Assembly: GCA_021014325.1 (NCBI GenBank)
Contig: CM037467.1
Coordinates: 5,332,001 to 5,396,000 of the forward strand
DNA length: 64,000 nucleotides
From: Plazaster borealis
Lineage: Eukaryota; Echinodermata; Asteroidea; Forcipulatida; Labidiasteridae
Reading direction: 5' to 3'
Below are positions 12,651 through 22,989 of this stretch, piece by piece (position 1 is the first letter of the stretch; each line of letters opens with the position of its first letter). The notes under the pieces were generated by a model. The model was not told the origin of the DNA, made no database searches, and saw only the letters and a list, made by a program, of their open reading frames with translations. The translations under genes were made by a program, and so were the position numbers.

Positions 12651-14157
12651 CTTTTCATTACTTCTACTGTTTTCCCAAGACGGCAGATATTGTTAGAAAT
12701 TGTTCGTCTGTCTGCAGAAACAGGCAATGATGCTATTCATCTTGACTTATAGACCTTTAAACAATCTGTTTATCAAACACCAATACATCTACTGAAATTG
12801 CCATCGTCAGAAATAGACTGGCTCCTTATGACATTGATTAAAATCATTAAGATTGTGCTCTGTTAAAACAAGGCATCAAACCAAGATGACTCAAGTATGA
12901 CTGTCTACCTCTAGGTCTATTTGGCTGTTTTCGACTTAGCGGCTGTAGCTGGATCCCCAAGTTCACATGCATTGGAGAATAGGATGCCCTTAGCAACAGC
13001 CATAGCAACAGCCACAGCCACCACTTCAGATACGGCCTAACATCTGGAAATGTGTGCTCATTTGGAATGTGACAATCCAAATAAGCCGAATAGAGATTGC
13101 AGCAATCATAGTACACACCCGTGATTGGGGGTTTTAAAATGCTATTTTCTCATCTTTTGACAGTATGAAGACAAACATTTATCTAAAAGAATGGTACTTG
13201 TATTACAAAAAGTGAACTTTCAGACTAAAACTGCCCAATTTGTTTGTTTATTTATTTATTTGCATTTTACATCTATTTATGTATTTATTTAGTTACCAAT
13301 TCTGAACTTTGTCTTTGATCTTTAGCAAACATTTTTGATATAGAGTGCCCTTTCTAAGCATTTGGGTAACTCCAACGTAAAACAATTCTCCAGAAGACGA
13401 GTAGAGTATACTGTTTGAAAAGTTGAGACCACACCGGTTCTTCTCAGAACCAACACTCCTCCCAAAAATAATTGTACACATGGTTGTACCTGCAAGTTTA
13501 CTACTATAGTTTTTCCTTGAAAAAATGTCCAATAACTGAACAATTTGAAAATATGTTTTGTGGACTTCTTCAATCTCTTGCACGTTTGACCTTTATGTCA
13601 AATCTTAGTAAGCTGACCTAAAATACTGTTTTTAAAAATACACCTTTATAACAAAAATATACCTGACCTTATTTCGCTAGACAGATATTCAGAACTCAAT
13701 TATCTATTTTTAACGGTGCATTAACAGAAGGATGTACTTTGGTATAATATGTTTAACTCTTTCATGCGCTGACCGAATAGTTGTGAAATGAAAAATATTG
13801 ATCGCACGGCCACACAGTTTTCATAATGAGAAAGAGGACTCTTGAGTGTGCTATAAAGACCTGTTTTGGGGGGTCGCCATTTTCAAACAATTAATGTGTC
13901 CATCTTTCATCAATTTATCACTTAAATGGTGCATGAAAAGGTTAACTGCATGATTACATTAAGTGAAAACCTTATGACTTGTGCCTTTTGACATCATATT
14001 TCTATTGCATTTTGAATGTCTTATAAAAAAACATAAACCGATTAAAATTTTCTCCAATGGAGGAACTGAAATTCCAGGCCAGCACACGCACACAAGAAAC
14101 AAACCAAACACAAGAAATACGTAGTGGGGGCATTTTCTTTTGGAGGGAGTTTTATTT
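12651..14157. other. Intronic, nothing recognised
   Basis: Unique sequence with a TTTATTTATTTATTTG-type stretch near 13245-13290. Confidence 0.55.
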
Positions 14158-14415
14158 ATTTCATTTCATTTGTTAATTCTGGTTTTGAAGCCAAGGACTT
14201 AATCACTATACTATAGCCAAGAACTCAATGAAGAGATTACAGATAAGGAAGTTTCAGTTTTAGATGTGGGAGGAACACCCCACAAAATTATTCCAGGGAA
14301 AACCCATGCCATCAGGTAGGGACTGAAAACCCAATCCACATGGTGCCCCTGGCGGAATTCAAACCTCGGTCCTAGAGGTGGAAGGCATGGAAAGATACCA
14401 CTATGCCAACCCAAC
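14158..14415 (-). mobile_element. SINE-A copy, nearly full length
   Basis: Reverse-oriented copy of the 12.4-kb SINE: tail ATTTCATTTCATTTG at the left, the body word TTTAGATGTGGGAGGA, and the tRNA-like head ending at TGCCAACCCAAC on the right. It is diverged in the segment after the tail. Confidence 0.8.
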
Positions 14416-15130
14416 TGCCCATTTCATTGTTTGTAGTCAATTTGCAGACTTACATTTCCATCTGGGGGTACGTGAAAGCCAGTTTGCCAACTCAACAACT
14501 ACTAATATTCTCATTATTTCAAGAAAGACTTGTGCGCCCAGCACAGACCCCCTGATTTCAATCATGGTAAAGCAAAAGTTAGTTTGCTTTATAGTTTGCT
14601 TTATCCAGGCGTGGTATTTGTTCCTTGGAAAAAAATAGGAACATTTAATTCAGTACAAGGGCTGACCTACATGTCGTGTAGGATTCAGTAGACTTTTCAG
14701 GTTATTAAAGCACAATTTTCGTTTTTTCTAAGGGCGAAAAATCGGAAATCAGATTTTAGTAGGAAAAATAGCATGCCTGTTTATTCCCCCATAGCCCACT
14801 GGTCGCTACCCCCGACTTAATTTTTTGTTTTAAGTGATCACTGCCTCCATAACGTAAACAGAAGAATAACCAAGCTAGAGTTTTGTCATTAATCTAGGCT
14901 GACGAACAAAATGACTTGTATTTCCCAGTTTAATAATAACACTAAGTTCTAAATAAGCCAGTGGTGAATTGTAAACAATTCATCTCAGAAGTAGACAATT
15001 TCCTACTTGATTTACACTTGGCACCAATCTCCTTTACAATGTCTTCACTAGATGTGTTTTCATCCTGAGATGGTGACTGAATAATTTATGCTGGATCCAA
15101 AGTTAAAGGTAAAGTATAGGATTTGCAATG

Positions 15131-15305
15131 AACAGGAAAAGACATTTAGTTTCAAACTGAAAAGCTACTGTTCGTACAATTAATACCAAGGTACAAATCC
15201 TTCAGAAAAACATTTCTATGGCAAAGAACAGGAAAAAACATTTAGATTCAAACTGAAAAAGACACTGTTTGTATCTTTTATACCAGTACAAATCCTTCAG
15301 AAAAA
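15131..15305 (+). repeat. Tandem duplication, unit about 95 bp
   Basis: GAACAGGAAAAGACATTTAG, TTCAAACTGAAAAG and GTACAAATCCTTCAGAAAAA occur twice in order. The region resembles the dispersed family noted at position 1. Confidence 0.7.
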
Positions 15306-16050
15306 TATTTCATCTAAAATACTGTCAAAGTCAAGAAAATAGCTTATAAAGCCCCCCCCCTCCCAAGTTAGTGATGATTATTATTATTATTGCAGCAAAT
15401 GAATTAAGCAAATATAAATGTCCACAAAATCTCTGCCAAAATATACAAGTTTTTGTTGTTGTTTCCAAAGAAAGTGCGACCGTAAAATGTTTGCAAGTTG
15501 GTTGTAAAATTTGCTTATTGACAACTAGGGAAAAATACACAGAAACAAACAAACGAACAGCCATGCCTTTAAGAGCATAATAGTAACTTTAAGATGACAG
15601 CTTTCCTTTGAGTGAATTGTAATGGTTGGGTTAATTATAATAAAAACAGCCATTTGGAACGGACATGTTGTCTTGTAATAACAAACCATAATGGACCGCA
15701 AAAGGTCACCTGCTTGTTATTGTGAACTCCAAACAGGAAAAACGAAAAATCAATAATGCAACACTAATAACTGTTAATGATAATAATAAATTTATCTCTA
15801 CAGCACCTAAATTACCCTGTGGCTATTCAACTATGCATTCTGAATTGTGATTCATGAGCCAGTCTAAATAATTCATTATCCCATTCGATTGTCAGTTTCC
15901 TGTAATATAAGCTGGACGCATTTAAGTATCATTGGGCAAGAAAACATATTTATTATTTATTATTCCCCGCCCCAAATTTTAAAAAAAGTGTTCAGCCAAT
16001 AAGCATGAGACTTATTTTGTAAATAATAAATAATAACAAAAACAACTTAC

Positions 16051-16140
16051 GCTATCTTTCTTTTGGGTCAGAGGTGGAGGTAGATCTTTGTCTTTTGCTT
16101 TGGCCTTACGGAAGCCCAACTTTTGACGTACAAAATCCAT
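16051..16140 (-). CDS. Candidate alternative first exon (ERG1b-like short isoform) in intron 5
   Basis: A 30-codon open exon starts at ATG 16140-16138, reads MDFVRQKLGFRKAKAKDKD and then a Leu/Pro-rich stretch, and ends TQKKDS at a GTAAGT donor (16050-16045). The start context is ACACCATGG, a near-ideal Kozak sequence, and an in-frame TGA lies about 30 nt upstream, so this can be a true amino terminus. The donor phase is 0, identical to exon 5, so both can splice to the same downstream ERG exon. In vertebrates the short ERG1b first exon sits in this same intron and also encodes a short basic segment that replaces the PAS domain. I see no clear residue similarity to ERG1b, so the assignment rests on position, phase, strand and coding features. 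It could also be an internal cassette exon, because CTGCAG sits 9 nt before the ATG, or belong to a nested gene. Confidence 0.62.
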
Positions 16141-17330
16141 GGTGTCAGCCTGCAGTGTGTGAGGTCCTATTCAATGTTGGTAAGCAGTCGGCTAAAATGC
16201 TAATCCATCAACCAGTCATGTAGCTTTTGATGTCATGTGCATAGAGATGCTGACATATTTCTCTGGTGGTTGGCGTTTTGAATAGTGTTCAGCGTCAAGG
16301 TATTCGGCCTTGGCAGATGCTAGGAATTACCGTAACTAGCTCCATCATAGTGAACAGCATCTGTGAACACTGGTAATGGTTTGCCTCCACATGGCTGATG
16401 GATGAGCTGGATGCAGCTTACTATGAGGATGGTGAGGATGATAATGATGATGAGGAGTAGATGAGGGCTGATGATGACAGGAAGTCTTCACTAGTTGTAT
16501 CTGCTCTTATTGGCATTCCGATGGTAGCGGTGGTGAAACTGAGAATGGTGTACGCCAATAACCGCTGTATAGACTGGAGATACATGACACTCCGTCCTCA
16601 GATATACCTTGGTAGCATCAACGACTAGTGGTATGTACAGTATAGACTGGCACTGTGAACCCAAACCTATATGATGATGCCTGGCTCACCGTCTCGATTT
16701 CAGCTCAACTCTGATCAGTATGACCCAAATGTGTATATGCCTTCTCCTACACACGTGCCCATAGGATACACAAAAGGATAGGCTTTTGTGTATAGGGCTC
16801 AGCCAATATGAAAATCAATAATTTAATTGAAATGTTTTCATTACTGTTCTCCATATCTTGCCTGTTCCATTCTGCTTTTAGGGGGGTCCATTAAGTCCAC
16901 GGTATGAATTTACTGGTAGAGCATCTTGGAGGGGATTTTATTCATCGCGCGTTATGGCTGATATTATTAGACGGAAATAATCCAGGCATGGGGGATTATG
17001 AACAAGCCTAGGGTCCGCTAGAGACCAGCTAAGATGGAGCTTAGTATACGACAACATCCTAAGGGACGAGGTTTACTCGTAGATTTTCCTCACCAATCTG
17101 GGCCCTAGATCAGTAAGTTCGTAGTCTCCTCCAGGACTCCCCTAGCTGATAGTACCTTTCCAGGCATACGTCAGCATTATTTGGGAGTGAGTCCCCTTAT
17201 ATAATTAAAATGATTCGGGGGGGGGGGGGGGTCACGTTTGCAAGACAGGCAGAATATTCACTGGTCGAACTATGGAGAAAAAACGCTTGGTGTGGTGTAT
17301 TTACTGCATCATGGAACTCTTACTAGAAGA
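16141..17330 (-). promoter_or_regulatory. Putative promoter and 5' UTR region of the alternative first exon
   Basis: This 1.2-kb stretch lies immediately upstream, on the minus strand, of the 30-codon exon. It is mostly free of the dispersed repeats that fill the rest of the intron, is more balanced in base composition than its surroundings, and includes a GATGATGA-type run near 16430-16480 and a 15-G run on the plus strand at 17217-17231. No TATA box in the expected orientation is visible close to the ATG. If the exon is an alternative first exon the promoter should be here; no transcription start can be placed from sequence alone. Confidence 0.35.
17217..17231 (+). repeat. 15-G homopolymer
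   Basis: An uninterrupted run of 15 G, flanked by GATTC and TCACG. It lies in the presumed upstream region of the alternative exon, where on the minus strand it is a C run. Confidence 0.9.
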
Positions 17331-17790
17331 ATTGATTATGTTGGCAAAACTGCTGTATCTACTATTCTTACTCTCCATGATTTAAGATAAGGTACAGCAT
17401 GGTAATTCTGGCAAAACTACTGTCAGGTTTCTTACTCCCAATGAACCAAGATAAGGTATAGCATGTATATTGGTAAAGCTGCTGCAACAAGAACGCTTAC
17501 ACCCCATGATACAAGATAATGTACAGCAATTGGAGTTGTCAGCAAAAGTGCGCTGTAACAAGAATGTTTTCTCCCCATGAATCAAGATAAGGTATAGCAA
17601 ATAATGATGGCAAAGCTGCTGCAACAAAAACGCTTACACCCCTTGATTCAAGATAAGGTACAGCAATTGGTGATGTCGCAAAAGTGCAATAACAAGAATG
17701 TTGTCTCCCTCAAATCAAGTGAAGGCACAGTAATGTTGGGGAAAACTGCAACTACTGATTATGTTTACTCGCTGTGAATCAAGATAAGGT
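17330..17790 (+). repeat. Diverged tandem array, unit about 60 bp
   Basis: The core AATCAAGATAAGGTACAGCA recurs about seven times with substitutions, followed each time by a GGCAAA(A/G)CTGCTG-like and then an ACAAGAA(C/T)G-like word. It lies roughly 1.2 kb upstream (minus strand sense) of the alternative first exon. Confidence 0.75.
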
Positions 17791-18723
17791 GCAGCATTGA
17801 TAACATTTACAAAATGTATATTTCTTTAAAGTAACATCTTTTTAGAAGGAATGATTTCTTGGGGTAGTAATATACCCTTGTGTGTTTGTCTTGGTCCCCC
17901 CTTCCTTCGTTGTAATTAGAAACTTGTATCCAGTAGTTCTGACAATCCACTGTAAACAGATTAATTACTGCATCACATTTTCTTCATGGTTGGCCAAGCT
18001 GTCCCAAGTAAAGTGTCTGTGAAATCATGTGGAATCAAGGGTACATTATGGGAAAATCTGTAAGAAAATGACTTAAATCACTCGAGTGTTCACTTCAAGA
18101 CTGTAACAAAGTTAGCGTTTCTCTACATGTTTTTGTGTCCCTATTAATTTTACTCTGGAGCAAAATGCTTTTTAAATTATTATTATTGTGGGTGTTTTGT
18201 TTTTTTAAGTTTGAAGAGGGTAGGTTTCTTTCAGAATTCTTCATTGTTAACAACCTCCAGTATAACATATACAAATTTTTTAAAAAATGTTGTTTAAGTA
18301 ATCCAAACACTACAAATCAAATTTGCGATTTGATTTGATTTGATTTTATTTGATTTGTACAAGGGATATACTAATTTAATTATCATGTCTTAGATTTTAT
18401 TGAACCTTGGGGTCTCTGATCGAATGAAATAAATATGGTCAAATAACACAGCCACAAAATGACCCCAAAAACCTAAATGAATAACTTTCTAGATAATTTT
18501 CTGTCAATATTTCTTAACCACAGGTGCACTTTTACTAAAAAGGTTGAAATAAGTTTACTCATACAAAAAAACCCAACTGTTTCCAGAAAAGGCTGGCATA
18601 AATTGGCATAAATAAATTTGAGTCCATATGTAAGTAACTTACACAATGAAGTGTTGAAGTTTACAACTTTATATAAAACAACATCTCTTCCAGTTCGGCT
18701 CCAACGGTTATTAATGGCATACA

Positions 18724-18873
18724 AACCCCTCGCATTTGACGTCACAAACTCAAACAGCCCTCTAACTGAAGTCAAAGGAATACTTCTCATTGGCTGATAG
18801 TTGTGCATGGCACATACACATCTGCACTTTTCAATTTTTTTCACCTTAGCGATGATGACATATGCAAGGGGTT
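18724..18873. mobile_element. MITE7, 150 bp, with a CRE palindrome near its end
   Basis: Ends AACCCCTCGCATTTGACGTC and GATGACATATGCAAGGGGTT are inverse repeats (17 of 21 positions). TTGACGTCA lies within the left end and TCTCATTGGCTGATAGTT in the middle. Confidence 0.55.
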
Positions 18874-19303
18874 AAATAAGGTGCCCTCTGACGTCAAGAT
18901 AAAACCCAAACATGAAGTTTCTGTCCGGTGGTGTGCGCACACATCGTGTTTTGCATCTGTTTAGAATAGGAGTGCCTCATAGGTCAGACCAACTATGAAT
19001 TATTTGACCTTTGACATCACTCAAAACGCAAAAATACACGTGTAATTGATGAACTGGTCTTCAAACACAGACTTGTGAGAACAAACTCACTCAATACTCT
19101 TGTTTCAAAGATTTTGGGATTCACTTCCAAATGATGTGCAGGAGTTATGCTTAGGGACATCCCCGGTGATGTGTCTTAATGCTATATGTGATGTTCTTTA
19201 CTTCAAACCAATCAACTTGATTTAATATATTTTCTTATCAAATTTTATTTGTAACTCACTTGTTTTCTATGTTTCGATCACTGTACTTCTTAATCGTCCC
19301 ACT

Positions 19304-19690
19304 TTTAAAGGCAGTGGACACTATTGGTAATTACTCAAAAAAATTATTGGCATAAAACCTTACTTGGTGACGAGTAATGGGGAGCTGTTGATAGTATAAA
19401 ACATTGTGAGAAATGGCTCCCTCTGAAGTAACGTAGTTTTCGAGAAGAAGTAATTTTCCACGAATTTGATTTCGAGACCTCGGAATTAGATTTTGAGGTC
19501 TCGAAATCAAGCATCTAAAAGCACACAACTTCGTGTGACAAGGGTGTTTTTTCTTGCGTTATTATCTCGCAACTTCGACGACCAATTGAGCTCAAATTTT
19601 CACAGGTTTGTTATTTTATGCATATGTTGAGATACATCAAGTGAGAAGACTGGTCTTTGACAATTACCAATAGTGTCCAGTGTCTTTAAA
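19304..19690. mobile_element. MITE1, complete 387-bp copy
   Basis: The left end TTTAAAGGCAGTGGACACTA continues to TTGGTAATT. The right end (19662-19690) is the inverse of this over 29 bp with two mismatches. The interior carries a smaller palindrome, TTTCGAGACCTC and GAGGTCTCGAAA near 19470-19505. There is no open frame of interest. Diverged relatives are present at 10.5, 37.2, 45.2, 48.2 and 56.3 kb. Confidence 0.85.
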
Positions 19691-20594
19691 GGATCATTGA
19701 TGCTTGATCAATATTTTGAATGATCTTGTGTGTGCACACATGCATATTTGAAATTTTTTAATAGAAATTTTATTAGTTCTATTAATGTTTGTCCTTTTTT
19801 AAGACCAGCTGGAGAGGAGAGCCTCTATACGGGAACTTTATTTCTTTTAGGCAATCCTTTGGGCTCCAGCTGGGTCTCTTTCCTTCCTCTGTATTTTAAT
19901 TGCTCTTGTTATATCTTTTTATGTTTTTAACCAATGTGCATTATTCTACTTCTTTTATCTGCCCGAGAAATGAAATAAATAAAAATAAATAGATAAACAT
20001 CACTCATTAACCAAACGTATGCAGATTTCACAATAGGGTGGTACGGTGCAAGCAAAGGCCTCACATTAAGTGACCAACTTTGTTATGAATTGCTTGTTCA
20101 AAAATGCTTTGCAAAGACTTATGGTCTCATTGAAAAGTCAAAAAAAAATTATAAATAAGAATCACTTATAATAGTTAAACAATGAAACATTAGGTTAGAA
20201 TACACAACAGTTGGATTATTCTTAAAGATGTGACTTCAATTACAAACCAAAAGCTTGTTATCATTTATGTTTTACAAATGGAAGTGAATAAACAAACTAA
20301 TGACAGACAATGTACAAAACACGCCTCGGGAGCTGTGTCCTAGCCAACTCTAAACCATTACACTTGTTTTCACTGCTACATCAGCGCCAAGGAACTGTTT
20401 CGCAGCTACACACAAATTGTTTCCCCATGGTGTTAATGAGCATGATGATTTGATCTATAAAACTGTTGTCGGTGTAATATAACCAGCTGTCTGGAAAAAC
20501 AAAATTTTAAATTCCTCAAATCTCAACAAATAAGTTTTACAGGGAAATGAGTTAAACTGAACAATGAGAAACTAACTTTAATGTAAATAGCAAC

Positions 20595-20994
20595 TTAAAA
20601 GTAGGGTCATATATTGTTTTTTGTCAACATAATGCTGATTTATGACCAACATTTTTAAGAAAGATACAACACAAGTCACATGTGAAAGTTTCAGCTGAAT
20701 ACAAGGTCTACTTGCTGAGAAAACAGCAACAAAAATGTCGCGTTATTTTCACAAGAACAACAATCAGTCCACAATTAACATGTGACAGCGAGCACAAACC
20801 CTCAGAAATCTGAGAAACGATTCATGCATCTTTGTGTGAAAATTTTTCCAAACCACATTACTTCGAAGGGAATCCATTCTAAAAATAGTTTAAACTATCA
20901 GTGCTTCTTACTAAGCAAGTCCTTATGGTCATTAATTGTTGAAGTATTTACCAATCTCTGCCAGTATTTACCAATCTATGACCCTATCTTTAAG
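20595..20994. mobile_element. MITE2 copy, opposite orientation
   Basis: It begins TTAAAAGTAGGGTCATAT and ends AATCTATGACCCTATCTTTAA. The interior CACATGTGAAAGTTTCAGCTG is the reverse complement of the 41.7-kb interior. Confidence 0.7.
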
Positions 20995-21044
20995 ATGCTC
21001 TATCCTATCTTTATAGCCTTGCATGTCTTTAACATGTTCAGCTG

Positions 21045-21166
21045 GCATGTCCTGGTGGAGTGGTTAAGAGCATCAGACTCAAGCTCTGGTGTTTCTGATC
21101 AGCAGAGTGTGGGTTCGGTCCTGGATGTGGCACTTGTGTCCTTGAGCAAGATATTTCTACCATAAA
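21045..21166 (+). mobile_element. SINE-B head fragment
   Basis: The sequence CCTGGTGGAGTGGTTAAGAG, the variable-arm word TTCTGATCAGCAGAGTG, and GGGTTCGGTCCTGG. It lacks the body. A damaged B box and missing acceptor-stem pairing argue against a functional tRNA-Leu. Confidence 0.6.
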
Positions 21167-21364
21167 TAATGTGGACATTTGTGACTGCTATGAATATTTT
21201 GGTATGGTCATAAAGGAATCATTATATTTATTTTAACAGCGTCTCTCTGGACTTTGGGAAAGCTTCAGACTAGCTTACAAACTTTACCACAAACCTCAAT
21301 ACATGTAATACACACTGTATATTCTAATAAAATCCAGTGCTTAAAAGCGCATGATATTGGCCCT

Positions 21365-21866
21365 GGAGCCTAGGGCCTAAAGACACTGGGGCCTAGGGCC
21401 TATGGAACACTGGTAGCTAGGGCCTAATGGAACACTGGTGCCTAGGACCTAAGGAATATTGTTGCCTGTCTATGGAACAATGGTAGCTAGGGCTTATGGA
21501 ACACTGGTGCCTAGGGCCTAATGGAACACTGGTGCCTAGGGCCTAAGGAATATTGTTGCCTAGGGCCTATGGAACACTGGTAGCTAGGGTCTGTGGAACA
21601 CTGGTGCCTAGGGCCTATGGAACACTGGTGCCTAGGGCCTATGGAACACTGGTAGCTAGGGTCTGTGGAACACTGGTAGCTAGGGTTTATGGAACACTGG
21701 TGCCTAGGGCTTATGGAACACTGGTGCCTAGGGCCTAAGGAATATTGTTGCCTGGGATCTATGGAACACTAGTGCCTAGGGCTTATTGAACACTGGTAGC
21801 TAGGGCTTATTGAACACTGGTAGCTAGGGTCTATGGAACACTGGTAGCTAGGGCCTATGAAACACT
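21365..21866 (+). repeat. 24-bp minisatellite, about 20 copies
   Basis: The unit GGCCTATGGAACACTGGTGC + CTAG is repeated with variants (GGTAGCTAG, AATATTGTTGCC). Because 24 is a multiple of three, open frames with an 8-residue repeat (GTLVPRAY) appear; I regard them as by-products. Confidence 0.85.
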
Positions 21867-21990
21867 TATTCACGGTTAAGATAAGTGCCTTAACCGAGCT
21901 GGTCAGTGACAAGAGGTCACTTTGGAATACTACAATTAGCAGTTGATAACTTAACGGTGGGATCGAATCCCATCCAAGGTGCCTGTAAAC
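21866..21990 (+). mobile_element. SINE-C fragment
   Basis: AAGAGGTCACTTTGGAATAC, AATTAGCAGTTGATAACTTA and GGGATCGAATCCCATCC match parts of the SINE at 55.9-56.0 kb. The fragment directly follows the 24-bp minisatellite. Confidence 0.4.
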
Positions 21991-22537
21991 TTTTGTCCCT
22001 GCATGTGACTTGCAAAGCACTGAATATACTTGTAGTTTAATTTCTTTACATTCATACCACACAACATTTACTATTACCCAATCTTTCCTAAATAACAGAA
22101 GTGCTTAGATAGGCTAAGTTGAACTCTATACAACTCAGCAAGAGGGCAAGGTTACTCACAATAAGACGCTAATATCCCTTGCAGATTTGATTATGGAGTT
22201 TCTTCTCTTTGTACCGGTTATATTGAGACAGCGCAGCTCACAGATGCTCGGTCAAACAAAATACATGGAACTTAATTTATAAAAGGTTCAACAACTGACA
22301 TGCAACAAAGGGAATAAAAGCAATCTTCTAAATTCATTCTTTATGTCCATTGAACAGAACAATTTAACTTCAAGTTATCAAACATTGTTAAATGAATTGA
22401 GGAGGGGAAAAAGTACATTAAAACCATGAGACAAAGACGATCGTCCAATAATATGGCAGCATTTTCTTTGTTTACCTTAACGACCAGTGCCCATTCAGGT
22501 GTGCATCCACGAATTTTACAAAGTATGAATCATGAAA

Positions 22538-22565
22538 AAAACAACAACAACAACAACAACAACAA
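22538..22565 (+). repeat. (CAA)n microsatellite
   Basis: About nine consecutive CAA triplets after a short A run. Confidence 0.9.
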
Positions 22566-22841
22566 AAGTAACTGTCGAGTGTTGTGTTGATTGTGGGTAC
22601 GAAGCAAGCGGGCATAAGAATTGACTTCACACATTAAATTATTATTGTACCTTTTGGGAGTGCGGTAGCTCTACTACATGGCAAAAATGGATGACTTGTA
22701 AATAGAGCATAATTACCACTATGTGTGAGCTAAGGTCTGTAGCAAGACTAGAGCTATAGTCTATAGAAGGGGAAAAAGGGCATCGAGAGGAGGGAGTGGT
22801 CCAAACCCCCTGGACCCACCCACTAGATCCACGCCTACACA

Positions 22842-22973
22842 CACCCCTAACTAATGACGTCACAAGCCCAAAACAGCTCACTGAGGTCAATGAAGAGCTA
22901 TCATTGGCTGAGAGTTCACGTTTCCAGTGTTTGACATCAAAGATTGCGACCAATGCAAGGGGGTCTATTCCGT
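22842..22973. mobile_element. MITE7 copy
   Basis: The left part CTAATGACGTCACAAGCCC, the middle CATTGGCTGAGAGTT and the right end ACCAATGCAAGGGGGT are in the same order as the 18.7-kb copy. An open frame of 139 codons on the minus strand crosses this copy and is regarded as accidental. Confidence 0.5.
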
Positions 22974-22989
22974 GCTGGTTGTGACGGTG

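Noticed and set aside
12379..12696. 105-codon open frame on the plus strand
   Set aside because: It is the body of a SINE-A copy read through; the same protein-like words appear in other SINE copies.
21553..21738. Open frame with 8-residue repeats
   Set aside because: A direct consequence of the 24-bp minisatellite; no start context or partner exon.
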